NCBI RefSeq assembly: GCF_024494685.1 | Contig: NZ_JANHDM010000004.1 | Coordinates: 144,202-208,201 of the forward strand | DNA length: 64,000 nucleotides | Source of the DNA: Halorubrum rubrum | GTDB taxonomy: Archaea > Halobacteriota > Halobacteria > Halobacteriales > Haloferacaceae | Direction of reading: 5' to 3' | In this document: positions 1 to 9,398 of the stretch, one piece after another | Layout: each line of letters begins with the position of its first letter | How positions within the stretch are numbered: position 1 is the first letter of the stretch | Made by a program: the position numbers and the translations under genes | Notes under the pieces: generated by a model | Told to the model about the DNA's origin: nothing | Database searches by the model: none | The model's input: only the letters and a program-made list of their open reading frames with translations

Positions 1-8
1 TGATCCGG

Positions 9-953
9 ATGGCGGACGTTCGGGACTGGCTCGTCGTGTACCTGAAGGGGCTGGCGATGGGGTCCGCCGACGCGGTTCCGGGCGTCTCGGGCGGCACCAT
101 CGCGCTCATCGTCGGTATCTACGAGCGGCTGATCGCGGCGGTGACCGCGATCGATCCCGACCGGATCGCGCGCGTGCTCGCCGGGATACGAGCGAGCGAC
201 CGCGCCGACGCGCGGGCCGCGTTCCGCGAGGTCGACGGGGGGTTCCTCACCGTCCTCGGCGCGGGGATCGGAACCGCCGTCGTCCTCGTGTTGAGCCTCG
301 TCGACGCGCTCCTCGCGGCGGTTCCCGTCGCGACGTACGGGTTCTTCTTCGGGCTGATCGCCGCCTCCGCGTTCGTGCTCTACGGCGCGGTCGATCTGGA
401 GACGACGGGCAGGAAGGCGGCGGCGGTCTGCGGCTTTCTCGCGGCGTTTCTCGCGTCGGGGTACGCCGCGACCGCGCTCGGCCACGCGCTCCCGGTCGTC
501 TTCTTCTCGGGGGCGGTCGCGGTCAGCGCGATGGTCCTCCCCGGCCTCTCGGGATCGCTGCTCCTGGTCGTCCTCGGACAGTACGAGTTCATGTCGGGGA
601 CGCTCGGCGCGTTCCTCGACGGGATCGCCGCGGCGGCCGCGGGCGAGGGAACCGCCGGGATCGTCGGGGCCCTCCCGCCGATCGTCGCGTTCCTCGCCGG
701 CGGGGTCCTCGGGCTGTTCACGATCGCCCACGCGGTTCGACGCGCGCTCGAGGCCGCCCGCGCCGCGACGCTCGCGTTCCTCGTGAGCCTGATCGTCGGC
801 GCGCTCCGCGCTCCGGTGATCGAGGTCTCGATGCGGCTCGCCGACTCTGGCGGGACGTGGGGCGAGGCGTTCCCGCGATTCGCGGCCGCCGCGGTCGCCG
901 GCGCGGTCGCCGTGATCGCGATCGATCGGCACGCGGGCGTCCTCGAGTACTGA
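9..953 (+). CDS. DUF368 polyprenyl-phosphate translocase-like membrane protein
   Basis: A 314-residue, strongly hydrophobic protein with many membrane segments. Two related PGxSG motifs are visible, PGVSGGT at residues 24-30 and LPGLSGS near residue 180, the inverted-repeat signature of DUF368. Bacterial DUF368 members have been linked to recycling of the C55 lipid carrier across the membrane. By inference this one handles the archaeal dolichyl-type carrier used in glycosylation. The ATG at 9 is the first start in frame, and its promoter lies outside the window. It ends facing the convergent methyltransferase gene. Confidence 0.85.
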   Translation: MADVRDWLVVYLKGLAMGSADAVPGVSGGTIALIVGIYERLIAAVTAIDPDRIARVLAGIRASDRADARAAFREVDGGFLTVLGAGIGTAVVLVLSLVDALLAAVPVATYGFFFGLIAASAFVLYGAVDLETTGRKAAAVCGFLAAFLASGYAATALGHALPVVFFSGAVAVSAMVLPGLSGSLLLVVLGQYEFMSGTLGAFLDGIAAAAAGEGTAGIVGALPPIVAFLAGGVLGLFTIAHAVRRALEAARAATLAFLVSLIVGALRAPVIEVSMRLADSGGTWGEAFPRFAAAAVAGAVAVIAIDRHAGVLEY

Positions 954-973
954 GTTCGACCGCGGCCGCCCTG

Positions 974-1639
974 TTATACCACCTTCGTCGAGACGGCGAT
1001 CCCCTCGCCGACCGGGAGAATCACGGTCTCGACCGCGTCGTCGCTCCGAACCACGTCGACGTACTCGCCGATCCCGCGGGTCGCCGCGTCGACGTCGGCG
1101 CTCGGCAACGGCTCGCCGTCCGCCGCGTGAGCGACCAGGCGCTCGAAGTCGACGGGTCCGGCGGTCACGTTGTCGGCGACCACGACGCCGCCGGTTCGGA
1201 GCGTGGGGAGGACGGACCGATAGGCGTCCACGTAGCTCGCCTTCCGGTGGTCGATCAGGACGGCGTCGAAGGGGCCGTCGTACCGATCGATCGTCTCCAT
1301 CGCGTCGCCGACTTCGAAGGTCACGCGGTCGGCGTAGCCGTACTCGTCGGCGAACTCGCGGCCGCGCTCGGCCTCCTCGGCGTCGAACTCGGTACAGACG
1401 ACCGTATCGGCACCGCCCCGGAGGAACCACGTCGCCGAGTAGCCGAAACCGGAGCCGAACTCGAAGACGCGCTCGGCGTCGGCCAGCCGCGCGAGGAGCC
1501 GGAGGACGGCTCCCGCTTCCGGGCCGATGATCGGGAACCTCCACTCGTCGGCGAGCGCGGCCATCTCAGCCTGGACCGCCGTGTGTTCGGGTGCCGTCGC
1601 CGCGAGGAACCGCCTGGTGTGCTCGGGTAGGACGTCCAT
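974..1639 (-). CDS. Class I O-methyltransferase (CCoAOMT/COMT-like)
   Basis: A 221-residue SAM-dependent methyltransferase. The glycine-rich SAM loop FEFGSGFGYSATWF lies near residue 60, followed by an acidic ribose-binding region (CTEFDAEEAE) and the AVLIDHRK strand typical of the O-methyltransferase 3 family. The start is placed at the ATG at 1639 (MDVLPEHTRRF), because the residues encoded upstream of it look non-coding. The methyl acceptor cannot be told from the sequence. It is convergent with the DUF368 gene. Confidence 0.85.
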   Translation of the reverse strand: MDVLPEHTRRFLAATAPEHTAVQAEMAALADEWRFPIIGPEAGAVLRLLARLADAERVFEFGSGFGYSATWFLRGGADTVVCTEFDAEEAERGREFADEYGYADRVTFEVGDAMETIDRYDGPFDAVLIDHRKASYVDAYRSVLPTLRTGGVVVADNVTAGPVDFERLVAHAADGEPLPSADVDAATRGIGEYVDVVRSDDAVETVILPVGEGIAVSTKVV

Positions 1640-1784
1640 GCGGGCGGATCGGGGCCACGACATAAAACCGTCCACGTCGACGAGCCGCCCACGTCGGCGA
1701 CCGCGTTATCGACTCGAGCCGGTTCGCGTCCCTCCGGTTCCGCCGGAACGCCGGACCACCGGACCGCCGGCGGGGTCGGGTCAA

Positions 1785-1792
1785 CCGTTAAG
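1785..1792 (+). promoter_or_regulatory. TATA-like box of methylmalonyl-CoA mutase
   Basis: CCGTTAAG is centred about 28 bases upstream of the mutase ATG, which predicts a leaderless transcript. Confidence 0.5.
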
Positions 1793-1817
1793 TCGCGGTC
1801 GGTCGACCGTGTAGGTA

Positions 1818-3494
1818 ATGTACGACCCCGAGGAGCTTGCCGAGATCCGGGAGGCGAAGGAGTCCTGGGAGGAGGGAACCTACGGCGACACCGTCGACCG
1901 GTTCGGGGAGCGCGAGGAGGAGTTCACGACCGACACCGGCGGCCAGTCGGTCGACCCGCTGTACACCCCCGCCGACGTCGCCGATCACGACTACCGCGAG
2001 GACGCCGGGTTCCCCGGCGAGGAGCCGTACACGCGCGGCGTCTACTCGACGATGCACCGCGGCCGGCTCTGGACGATGCGGCAGTACGCCGGAATGGGCA
2101 CGGCCGCCGAGACCAACGAGCGGTTCCGGTACCTCATCGACGAGGGCTCCTCGGGGCTCTCGATGGCGTTCGACCTCCCGACGCAGATGGGGTACGACTC
2201 CGACGCCGCGATGGCCGAGGGGGAGGTCGGCCGCTCGGGGGTTGCCATCGACACGCTCGACGACTTCGAGACCGTCTTCTCCGGCATCCCCCTCGACGAG
2301 GTCTCCACGTCGATGACGATCAACGCGCCCGCCGCCGTGTTGCTCGCGATGTACGTCGCCATGGGCGACCAGCAGGGCGTCCCGAGATCGGAGCTGCGCG
2401 GGACGATCCAGAACGACATCATGAAGGAGTACGTCGCCCGGAACCTCTACATCTACCCGCCGGAGCCGTCCATGCGGCTCATCACCGATATCTTCGCGTT
2501 CTGCGCCGAGGAGGTCCCCGGATTCAACACCATCTCCATCTCGGGGTACCACATCCGAGAGGCCGGCTCGACGGCCGCCCAGGAGGTGGCGTTCACGCTC
2601 GCGAACGGGATCGAGTACGTCGAGGCCGCCCTCGACGCCGGACTGGACGTCGACGAGTTCGCCCCCCAGCTCTCCTTCTTCTTTAACGCCCACAACAACG
2701 TCTTCGAGGAGGCGGCGAAGTTCCGGGCGGCCCGCCGGATGTGGGCGCAGATCATGGACGAGCGGTTCGACGCGACGGACCCCAAGTCCAAACAGCTGAA
2801 GTTCCACACCCAGACCGGCGGCTCCACGCTGACCGCCCAGCAGATCGAGAACAACGTGGTTCGAGTCGCCTACCAGGCGCTGGCGGCGGTGTTGGGGGGA
2901 ACCCAGAGCCTCCACACGAACGGGAAGGACGAGGCGCTCGCGCTCCCCACCGAGAAGTCGGTGCGGACCGCCCTGCGCACCCAGCAGATCCTCGCACACG
3001 AGTCGGGCGCGGCCGACACGATCGACCCGCTCGCCGGGAGCTACTACGTCGAGAGCCTCACCGACGGGATCGAGGAGGAGGCGTTCGAGATCCTGGCGGA
3101 GATCGACCGTCGCGGCGGCGCGCTCGAGGCGGTCGAGAGCCAGTGGGTCCAACGGCAGATCCAGGACGTCGCCTTCGAGCGCCAGCGTGAGATCGAGGAG
3201 GGCGAGCGCGTGATCGTCGGCGTCAACGAGTTCCGGGTGGACGAGGAGCCCGAGATGGACCTAGAGGAGGTCGATCCCGAACAGGAGGCCGAACAGCGCG
3301 AGCGGCTCGAGGGGGTCAAGGCCGGCCGCGACGACGAGGCGGTCGAGGCCGCGCTCGCCGCGGTCCGGGAGGCCGCCCGCGGCGGGGAGAACGTGATGCC
3401 CCCGATCGTCGACGCGGTGAAGGCGTACGCGACCGTCCAGGAGGTCTCGGACGTGTTCCGCGAGGAGTTCGGCGAGTACAGCCCCGGCCGATGA
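1818..3494 (+). CDS. mcmA: Methylmalonyl-CoA mutase, large (catalytic) subunit
   Basis: A 558-residue catalytic chain that interconverts (R)-methylmalonyl-CoA and succinyl-CoA. Conserved stretches include [20 protein letters not shown], the [17 protein letters not shown] region and the [14 protein letters not shown] segment of the TIM barrel. The C-terminal cobalamin-binding domain is absent, as in archaeal mutases with a separate small subunit, and no small subunit is in this window. The epimerase lies about 1.4 kb downstream, giving a partial propionate/methylmalonyl pathway locus. Its stop overlaps the start of the next gene by 4 bases (ATGA). Confidence 0.95.
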   Translation: MYDPEELAEIREAKESWEEGTYGDTVDRFGEREEEFTTDTGGQSVDPLYTPADVADHDYREDAGFPGEEPYTRGVYSTMHRGRLWTMRQYAGMGTAAETNERFRYLIDEGSSGLSMAFDLPTQMGYDSDAAMAEGEVGRSGVAIDTLDDFETVFSGIPLDEVSTSMTINAPAAVLLAMYVAMGDQQGVPRSELRGTIQNDIMKEYVARNLYIYPPEPSMRLITDIFAFCAEEVPGFNTISISGYHIREAGSTAAQEVAFTLANGIEYVEAALDAGLDVDEFAPQLSFFFNAHNNVFEEAAKFRAARRMWAQIMDERFDATDPKSKQLKFHTQTGGSTLTAQQIENNVVRVAYQALAAVLGGTQSLHTNGKDEALALPTEKSVRTALRTQQILAHESGAADTIDPLAGSYYVESLTDGIEEEAFEILAEIDRRGGALEAVESQWVQRQIQDVAFERQREIEEGERVIVGVNEFRVDEEPEMDLEEVDPEQEAEQRERLEGVKAGRDDEAVEAALAAVREAARGGENVMPPIVDAVKAYATVQEVSDVFREEFGEYSPGR

Positions 3495-3985
3495 CGTCCG
3501 CCGATCCGACGCCGACTGGCGATCCGACGACGTCCGCCGATCCGACGACGTTCACCGATCCGACGCCGACCGAGGGTGGAGGTCGCCGGCCGCCTCGACG
3601 GCGATTCCTCGCCGCGGCCGGGGCGGCGGCGTCGGCCGCGCTCGCCGGCTGTGGCGGCGTGGTCCCGGAGACCGCCCCTGACGACGACGGCCCCAACGAG
3701 GTGACGGTCGAGAACGCCACCGACTCGGCGGTCGAGGTCGCGGTTCGCGTGGTGGACGGCGAGGGGGAGACTCTGTTCGGTCGCGTGTTCGCGCTCGAAC
3801 CCGAAACGATCGCGTCGCGTGACGGGTTCGAGGCGGTCCCCGAGGAGGTTCACGCGTTCACCGCGGACGGCCTCTCGCGAACGTGGCGGTACGACCCCGA
3901 CCTGCCGATCGAGTTCGAGTGTGAACCGAAGGACGTCGGGCTCACCCTCCGAGAGGACGCGATCGAGCCGTGGTACGGCTGCTGA
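3491..3985 (+). CDS. Tat-exported lipoprotein of unknown function
   Basis: A 164-residue protein with a twin-arginine signal, [19 protein letters not shown], near residues 36-54. It ends in a lipobox (LAGC), so the protein is probably secreted folded and lipid-anchored at the cysteine. The roughly 35 residues before the arginines are rich in D, P and T and come from imperfect DNA repeats (GATCCGACG units). No alternative ATG or GTG occurs between this start and the signal, so the long n-region seems real. The mature part has no recognised domain. The ATGA overlap suggests coupling to the mutase. Confidence 0.8.
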   Translation: MTSADPTPTGDPTTSADPTTFTDPTPTEGGGRRPPRRRFLAAAGAAASAALAGCGGVVPETAPDDDGPNEVTVENATDSAVEVAVRVVDGEGETLFGRVFALEPETIASRDGFEAVPEEVHAFTADGLSRTWRYDPDLPIEFECEPKDVGLTLREDAIEPWYGC

Positions 3986-4015
3986 GATCGGCTCGGGGGC
4001 GACTGACGACCGCCG

Positions 4016-4819
4016 TCAGCTCGCGCCGCGGACGACGTGGCCGTACTTCAACAGCGCGACGAACACCGCGCCGCCGAAGGCGTTTCCGATCGTCGCCAGC
4101 ACGAGGAATCCGACGTAGTCAACCGGGGTGATCGCGGGCGACATGAACAGCCCGAACAACACCTCCACGTTGCCCGCGATCGAGTGGGGTAAATGGAGGA
4201 GCCCGATGGTTCCGGTGACGACCAACACGAGGATCAGCCGGCTCGTCGTCTCTTGGGCCGCCGCGATCAGCCACGCCAGGAGGCCCATCAGCCAGCCGGC
4301 GAAGACGCCGCCGACGAACAGCCACGGGAGGTCGTGGGTGACGAGTTTCAACGCGATCGTCTCGAACGCGGCCGGCGTCACGACGCCGAGTTCCGGCATC
4401 AACAGGATCACGAGCAGGGTGAAACAGAGCCCCCCGACGAGGTTGCCGACGTACACCAGTCCCCAGAGCCGGCCCAGGTCGCGGAGCGACGCCTGACCGT
4501 CGAGGACCGGGATCACCGCCAGTGTGGTGTGTTCAGTGAACAGCTCCGACCTCCCGAGGATCACGAACATGAACCCGATCGAGTAGACGCCCGCCAACAG
4601 CAGCTCGGTGGTGAGGTCGCCGAATCCCCCCGGCGAGAGGGTCAACACCACCGCCATCATCAGCGGACCGAACCCGATGTCGAGCCCGGCGGACAGCCCC
4701 GAGAGCAGGAGTCCCGACCGCTCGCGGTTCATCTCGTGGAGCGCGCCCTCGAGGATCGTATCGAGGATGGTCCGGGAGGTCTTCTGCTCCGTCTGCGCGT
4801 CGGGGCTCTGGTCGGACAC
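4016..4819 (-). CDS. Formate/nitrite transporter (FNT) family channel
   Basis: A protein of about 267 residues with the six-helix FNT pattern. An amphipathic N-terminus (TILDTILEGALHEMNRERSG) leads into hydrophobic helices. The FTEHTTLAVIPVLDG and NLVGGLCFTLLV segments match the conserved FNT cores. It probably passes formate, nitrite or another small anion through the membrane. I chose the GTG at 4819 (SDQSPDAQTEQ after Met); sequence upstream of it is low-complexity and arginine-rich, so not coding. It sits antisense between the methylmalonyl-CoA mutase and epimerase genes. Confidence 0.85.
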   Translation of the reverse strand: MSDQSPDAQTEQKTSRTILDTILEGALHEMNRERSGLLLSGLSAGLDIGFGPLMMAVVLTLSPGGFGDLTTELLLAGVYSIGFMFVILGRSELFTEHTTLAVIPVLDGQASLRDLGRLWGLVYVGNLVGGLCFTLLVILLMPELGVVTPAAFETIALKLVTHDLPWLFVGGVFAGWLMGLLAWLIAAAQETTSRLILVLVVTGTIGLLHLPHSIAGNVEVLFGLFMSPAITPVDYVGFLVLATIGNAFGGAVFVALLKYGHVVRGAS

Positions 4820-4906
4820 GACTCGTTCGATCTCTCGTTCGGCGGCACCCAAACCTTTCCCTCCGGGCGGCTCCTGCCGCGACGGCCGGGTCGGTCGCGC
4901 CGCTCG

Positions 4907-4914
4907 ACTATAAG
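4907..4914 (+). promoter_or_regulatory. TATA box of methylmalonyl-CoA epimerase
   Basis: ACTATAAG is centred about 28 bases before the ATG at 4939, consistent with leaderless transcription. Confidence 0.6.
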
Positions 4915-4938
4915 TCGGAGCCGCGCCGTCCTTCCGGC

Positions 4939-5331
4939 ATGCGCTTCGATCACGTCGGCGTCGCCGCGCGCGACGCCGCCGAGCTGGCCGGCCTGTTCTC
5001 CGAACTCCTCGAGACGCCGGTCGCCCACGAGGAGACGTTCGACGGAATGCGCGTCGTCTTCCTCGAGTTCGACGACGGCGGCTACTTCGAGCTGCTGGAG
5101 CCGACGCGGGGGGGACCGATCGCCGACTACCTCGACCGCGAGGGGCCGGGGATCCACCACGTCGCGCTCGCGACGGACGACCTCTCCGCGGCGCTCGACC
5201 GCGCCCGCGACTCCGGCGTCGACCTCGTCGACGAGGAGCCCCGGCCCGGCGCGTGGGGTCACGAGGTCGCGTTCCTCCACCCCCGGTCGACCGGCGGGGT
5301 GCTCGTGGAGTTCGTCGACCCCGACCACTGA
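4939..5331 (+). CDS. mce: Methylmalonyl-CoA epimerase (VOC fold)
   Basis: A 130-residue glyoxalase/VOC-fold protein with two beta-alpha-beta repeats. MRFDHVGVAARD carries the first metal His, and GIHHVALATDDL and GVLVEFVDPDH carry the later His/Glu ligands. The family epimerises (S)- to (R)-methylmalonyl-CoA, the mutase substrate. The length is normal for the family. It has its own TATA box, so it is not strictly co-transcribed with the mutase, though it is close by and on the same strand. Confidence 0.9.
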   Translation: MRFDHVGVAARDAAELAGLFSELLETPVAHEETFDGMRVVFLEFDDGGYFELLEPTRGGPIADYLDREGPGIHHVALATDDLSAALDRARDSGVDLVDEEPRPGAWGHEVAFLHPRSTGGVLVEFVDPDH

Positions 5332-5357
5332 GCGGACCACTGAGTTCGACGGCTCCG

Positions 5358-6005
5358 TCACCCGCCGTCCCGGCGGCGGCCGAGGAGCCCGATCGCCATC
5401 CGCCGGGCGACGTACGCGACCGCGTTGGACGCGTGGAGGACGACGAGAAGCCCACAGAGCGCGACCGGCACCGCTAAGGCCGCCTCCGGGAGGGTATCGA
5501 TCGTCCACGTGACCGGATCGCCGTTGACGGTCCCGAACTCGACCGTGTACGGGTACCGGACCGGCGCGGCGACGAGCGAGAGCACGGTCGCGATCCCGAA
5601 CAGGAGAAACACCGCGGGGACGGCGATCCAGACCTTCAACGAGAGGAACCCGAGTCCCCTCCACGTCGACGACGCGTCGACGTACCCCTTCGCGAGCGGG
5701 AGCAACCCGTCGGCGTCGTCGGGGACGTCGTCCGGACGCCGGAGGTCGAGCGACCACGCGGCGTTCGCCAGTCGGCGTTCGATCCCGGCGAGGAGTCGGG
5801 ACCCGATCAGGGTCGCGAACAGGACCCCGACCCCGACGGCGACGACCGAGAGGAGGGTCCCGAACACGACCCCGAAGGTGAGCAGCATCGAGTAGGCGAT
5901 ACCGAGCGGCGCACTGACGAGCAGGTACGCCAGGTTCGCGTACGTTCGACGGTCGGCGACGACGCCGACGACCGGAACGGCGGAGGGCTTACGGAGGGAG
6001 ACCAT
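5358..6005 (-). CDS. Membrane 'putative sensor' domain protein
   Basis: A 215-residue protein with two pairs of strong transmembrane segments separated by a soluble loop. The layout and wording (YANLAYLLVSAPLGIAYSMLLT) match the haloarchaeal putative-sensor domain that often precedes histidine kinases. Here it stands alone without a kinase. The start is the ATG at 6005; the sequence before it is not coding in character. It lies 56 bases downstream of purB on the same strand. Any ligand is unknown. Confidence 0.75.
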   Translation of the reverse strand: MVSLRKPSAVPVVGVVADRRTYANLAYLLVSAPLGIAYSMLLTFGVVFGTLLSVVAVGVGVLFATLIGSRLLAGIERRLANAAWSLDLRRPDDVPDDADGLLPLAKGYVDASSTWRGLGFLSLKVWIAVPAVFLLFGIATVLSLVAAPVRYPYTVEFGTVNGDPVTWTIDTLPEAALAVPVALCGLLVVLHASNAVAYVARRMAIGLLGRRRDGG

Positions 6006-6061
6006 GTCGATTCGGCCGGCGGCTCGTGAAAAAACGGTTCCGCTCTCGGTTCGGGGGCAGG

Positions 6062-7582
6062 TCACTCCCGGTGATCGGTGGTGTCGTCGGCCGCGTCGGA
6101 GCCGTCGCCCGCCTCGGAAACGTCGCCCGCCTCGGCGGAGGCCGCGGTGGCCACGCCGTCCGCGAGGTCGGCCGCGATCCCAGTGTAGCCCGCGGGGGTC
6201 AGCGCCCGCAGCTCCTCGCGGACCGCCGGGTCGACGTCGAGGTCGTCGAACAGCGCGCGGAAGTCCTCGAGGGTGACCCGCGAGCCGCGGGTGAGCGCCT
6301 TGACGCGCTCGTAGGCGTCGGTGTCGCCCTCGCGTCGAAGGATCGTCTGGACCGCCTCGCCGATCACCTCGGGGGTCGCCTCCAGCTCCTCGCGCATGAC
6401 GACCTCGTTCGGGACCACCTTCGCGAGCCCGTCTGCCGTCTTCGAGTAGCCGACCAGACAGTGGGCGAACGCGGCACCCACGTTGCGTTTCACCGTCGAG
6501 TCCGAGAGGTCGCGCTGGAGCCGCGAGGTCGTGACGTAGTCGGCGAGGAAGGTGAGGTCGGAGTTCGCCTTCGAGAGGTTCCCCTCGGCGTTCTCGAAGT
6601 CGATCGGGTTCACCTTGTGCGGCATCGTCGACGAGCCGGTCTCGCCCTCCACGGCGCGCTGCCCGAGGTAGCGGTCGGAGACGTACAGCCACGCGTCGAG
6701 GTCCAGATCGAGCAGGACGTTGTTCACGCCCCGGAGCGCGTCGAACAGCGCCGCGAGGTCGTCACACGGGTTCACCTGCGTCGCGAGCGGCGCGTGATCG
6801 AGCCCGAGTCCCCACACCACGGAGCGGGAGACGCCCCGCCAGTCGACGTCGGGGTAGGCGGCGACGTGGGCGGCGTAGGTGCCGGACGCGCCGGCGAGCT
6901 TGCCCGAGAGGCCGTCGACCGCGGCGTCGACGCGGCCGAGCGTCCGGCCGAGCCGCGCGGCGTAGACGGCCATCTCCTTGCCGAACGTCGTCGGCGTCGC
7001 CGGCTGGCCGTGCGTCCGCGCGAGCATCGGCGTGTCGCGGTGCTCGTGGGCCAGTTCGACCAGCGCGTCGCGCACCTCGCGGATCGCGGGCACGAGCACC
7101 TCGCGGACCGCCGGCCCGACGAGCAGCCGGTGGGCGAGGTTGTTGACGTCCTCGCTCGTGAGGCCGAAGTGGATCCACGGGAACAGCGCCTCGGGATCCG
7201 CGAGCGTCCCGGCCTCGCCGAGTTCCTCCAGGCGCACCCGCAGGAAGTACTCGACGGCCTTCACGTCGTGGTTGGTGGCGGCGTATCCGGCCGCGCCCTC
7301 GACCTCCAGGTCCTTGATCAGCCTCGCGTCCTCCGCCGAGAAGGACGCGTGGAGGTCGCGCAGGGCCGCGGCCTCCGCCCCGTCGAGCGCGATCGGCGTC
7401 GCCTCGAGGTCGGCCAGTTCGATCAGGTACTCCACCTCCACGCGGGTCCGCGCCCGCATGAGCGCCGCCTCGCTCGCGTACGGCGAGAGGGAGGCGGTTC
7501 GGCCGGCGTACCGCCCGTCGAGCGGGGAGACGGCCGCGAGCGGGTCCGAGCGCGAGAGTCCGGGGATCGGATCGTCGGTCAT
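6062..7582 (-). CDS. purB: Adenylosuccinate lyase
   Basis: A 506-residue fumarase/aspartase-superfamily lyase that releases fumarate in two purine steps: SAICAR to AICAR, and adenylosuccinate to AMP. The signature GSSTMPHKVNPIDFENAEGN is present around residues 310-330, with the N-terminal SPLDGRYAGRT motif and HGQPATPTTFGKE. The start is the ATG at 7582 (MTDDPIPGL). The C-terminus has an acidic, alanine-rich haloarchaeal extension. It is divergent from the PurN-PurH fusion, so two purine genes share the intergenic promoter region 7583-7750. Confidence 0.95.
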   Translation of the reverse strand: MTDDPIPGLSRSDPLAAVSPLDGRYAGRTASLSPYASEAALMRARTRVEVEYLIELADLEATPIALDGAEAAALRDLHASFSAEDARLIKDLEVEGAAGYAATNHDVKAVEYFLRVRLEELGEAGTLADPEALFPWIHFGLTSEDVNNLAHRLLVGPAVREVLVPAIREVRDALVELAHEHRDTPMLARTHGQPATPTTFGKEMAVYAARLGRTLGRVDAAVDGLSGKLAGASGTYAAHVAAYPDVDWRGVSRSVVWGLGLDHAPLATQVNPCDDLAALFDALRGVNNVLLDLDLDAWLYVSDRYLGQRAVEGETGSSTMPHKVNPIDFENAEGNLSKANSDLTFLADYVTTSRLQRDLSDSTVKRNVGAAFAHCLVGYSKTADGLAKVVPNEVVMREELEATPEVIGEAVQTILRREGDTDAYERVKALTRGSRVTLEDFRALFDDLDVDPAVREELRALTPAGYTGIAADLADGVATAASAEAGDVSEAGDGSDAADDTTDHRE

Positions 7583-7720
7583 GTCCGCGAGTGCCCCCGG
7601 AGCGCGCAAAAGCGTGTCGATGGAACTACCCACGGAGGTGTATACTCACGCGACGTTGACGGCAACAAGGTCGGATACTTATCCTCGATCGTGGATATTC
7701 GACCGACGACGACCGTAACG

Positions 7721-7727
7721 GATAAAC
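7721..7727 (+). promoter_or_regulatory. TATA-like box of the PurN-PurH fusion gene
   Basis: GATAAAC is centred 27 bases before the ATG at 7751. The opposite-strand purB probably uses the T-rich CGCTTTTGCG near 7605-7614. Confidence 0.45.
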
Positions 7728-7750
7728 GCGGTCGGTCGGAGGGATCGGAC

Positions 7751-9355
7751 ATGAAGATCGCCGGACTCGCCAGCAACCGGGGACGGAACCTGCGACACAT
7801 CGCCGACGTCGCGCCGGCCGGCGCGGAGCTGTCGGTCGTGTTAACGAACCGCGAGGGCGCGCCGGTCCTCGAGGCGGCCGCCGAGCGGCGGATCCCGACC
7901 GAGGTCGTCGTCCGCGAGGAGGGCGAGTCGCGAGAGAGCCACGAGCGCCGGATCCTCGACCGGCTCTCGGGGTACGACTTCGACGTCGTCTGTCTGGACG
8001 GCTACATGCGGGTGCTCACGGAGGAGTTCCTCGCGGCCGCCCCGACGACGCTGAACGTCCACCCCTCGTTGCTGCCCGCGTTCCCCGGCACCGACGCCCA
8101 CGAGCAGGTGCTCGAGGCGGGCGTCAGGACGACCGGCTGTACCGTCCACGTCGTCACCGAGGCGGTCGACGACGGCCCGATCCTCACCCAGGAGCCGGTC
8201 CCGGTCTACGACGACGACGACGCCGCGTCGCTGAAGCGCCGGGTCCTCCAGGAGGCGGAGTTCACCGCGTATCCACGGGCGGTCCGGTGGTTCGCGGAGG
8301 GGAACGTCGATATCGAGACCGACGACGACGGGATCCCCCGGTCCGTCCGGATCGACGGCGACACCGGCGGCTCCTTCCCGGCCCGGCGGTTCGTCTCGGA
8401 GGACCGCGCCGACTCGCTGCGCTACGGCGAGAACCCCCATCAGGAGGCCGCGCTGTACGCGGACCCCGCCTGCGAGGAGGCGAGCGTCGTCGGGGCCGAG
8501 GAGTTGAACCCCGGCTCGAAGGCGATGGGGTACAACAACTACAACGACGCCGACGCCGCGCTCGGGCTGATAACGGAGTTCGACGAGCCGGCCGCCGCCG
8601 TGATCAAACACACTAACCCCGCCGGCTGCGCGACGAGCGACACGCTCGCGGACGCGTACGACCGGGCGCTCCGGACCGACGCCAAGTCGGCGTTCGGCGG
8701 GATCGTCGCCTTGAACCGCCGGTGTGACGCCGACACCGCAGAGGCGATCGCGGAGTCGTTCAAGGAGGTCGTCGTCGCGCCCGGCTACACCGACAGCGCG
8801 CTCGACGTCCTCGGCGAGAAGAAGAACCTCCGCGTGCTCGACGTGGGGCCGCTCGGCGAGGGCGAGGCGCGCTTCTCCGAGCGCTTCGTCGAGAAGCCGA
8901 TCGTCGGTGGACGGCTCGTCCAGGAGCGGGACCGCCAGTCGCCGACCGCCGCCGACCTGGAGTTCGTCACCGAGCGCGACCCCACCGACGAGGAGGTCGA
9001 CACGATGCTGTTCGCCTGGAAGACGCTCAAACACGTCAAGTCCAACGGCATCCTGTTCGCGACGGGCACCGAGACGGTCGGCGTCGGCATGGGGCAGGTC
9101 TCCCGCGTGGACGCGGTCACGCTCGCGGCGATGAAAGCCGAGAAGGACGCGGAGGGGAAGTCGGCCGAGGGGGCCGTGATGGCCTCCGACGCGTTCTTCC
9201 CGTTCCCGGACGCGATCGAGGAGGCGGCCGACGCCGGCATCGAGGCCGTGATCCAGCCCGGCGGCTCGGTCAACGACGAGGACGTGATCGCCGCCGCCGA
9301 CGACCACGGCATGGCGATGGCGTTCACCGGATCGCGCTGCTTCCGCCACGACTGA
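7751..9355 (+). CDS. purNH: Bifunctional GAR transformylase / AICAR transformylase (PurN-PurH fusion)
   Basis: A 534-residue fusion. The N-terminal PurN domain has ASNRGRNLRHI, the catalytic NVHPSLLPAFPG near residues 102-113 and EAVDDGPIL near 140. From about residue 213 the AICAR transformylase domain of PurH follows (RYGENPHQEAALY, VIKHTNPAGCA, SAFGGIVALN). The N-terminal IMP-cyclohydrolase (MGS-like) domain of bacterial PurH is missing; archaea use a separate PurO for that step. The ATG at 7751 fits both the TATA box and the PurN start. The open frame continues upstream without purine-domain sequence. Confidence 0.93.
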   Translation: MKIAGLASNRGRNLRHIADVAPAGAELSVVLTNREGAPVLEAAAERRIPTEVVVREEGESRESHERRILDRLSGYDFDVVCLDGYMRVLTEEFLAAAPTTLNVHPSLLPAFPGTDAHEQVLEAGVRTTGCTVHVVTEAVDDGPILTQEPVPVYDDDDAASLKRRVLQEAEFTAYPRAVRWFAEGNVDIETDDDGIPRSVRIDGDTGGSFPARRFVSEDRADSLRYGENPHQEAALYADPACEEASVVGAEELNPGSKAMGYNNYNDADAALGLITEFDEPAAAVIKHTNPAGCATSDTLADAYDRALRTDAKSAFGGIVALNRRCDADTAEAIAESFKEVVVAPGYTDSALDVLGEKKNLRVLDVGPLGEGEARFSERFVEKPIVGGRLVQERDRQSPTAADLEFVTERDPTDEEVDTMLFAWKTLKHVKSNGILFATGTETVGVGMGQVSRVDAVTLAAMKAEKDAEGKSAEGAVMASDAFFPFPDAIEEAADAGIEAVIQPGGSVNDEDVIAAADDHGMAMAFTGSRCFRHD

Positions 9356-9398
9356 GCGGGCGACCGTCCCGCCTCCGGCTACCGTTTCCCCTCCGAGC

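Noticed and set aside
1788..3152. Long open frame antisense to methylmalonyl-CoA mutase
   Set aside because: High-GC coding strands produce stop-free antisense frames; its residues (R/D/G/V-rich) show no domain, while the sense protein is a clear enzyme. The same applies to long antisense frames over the purine, RPA-operon and PilC genes.
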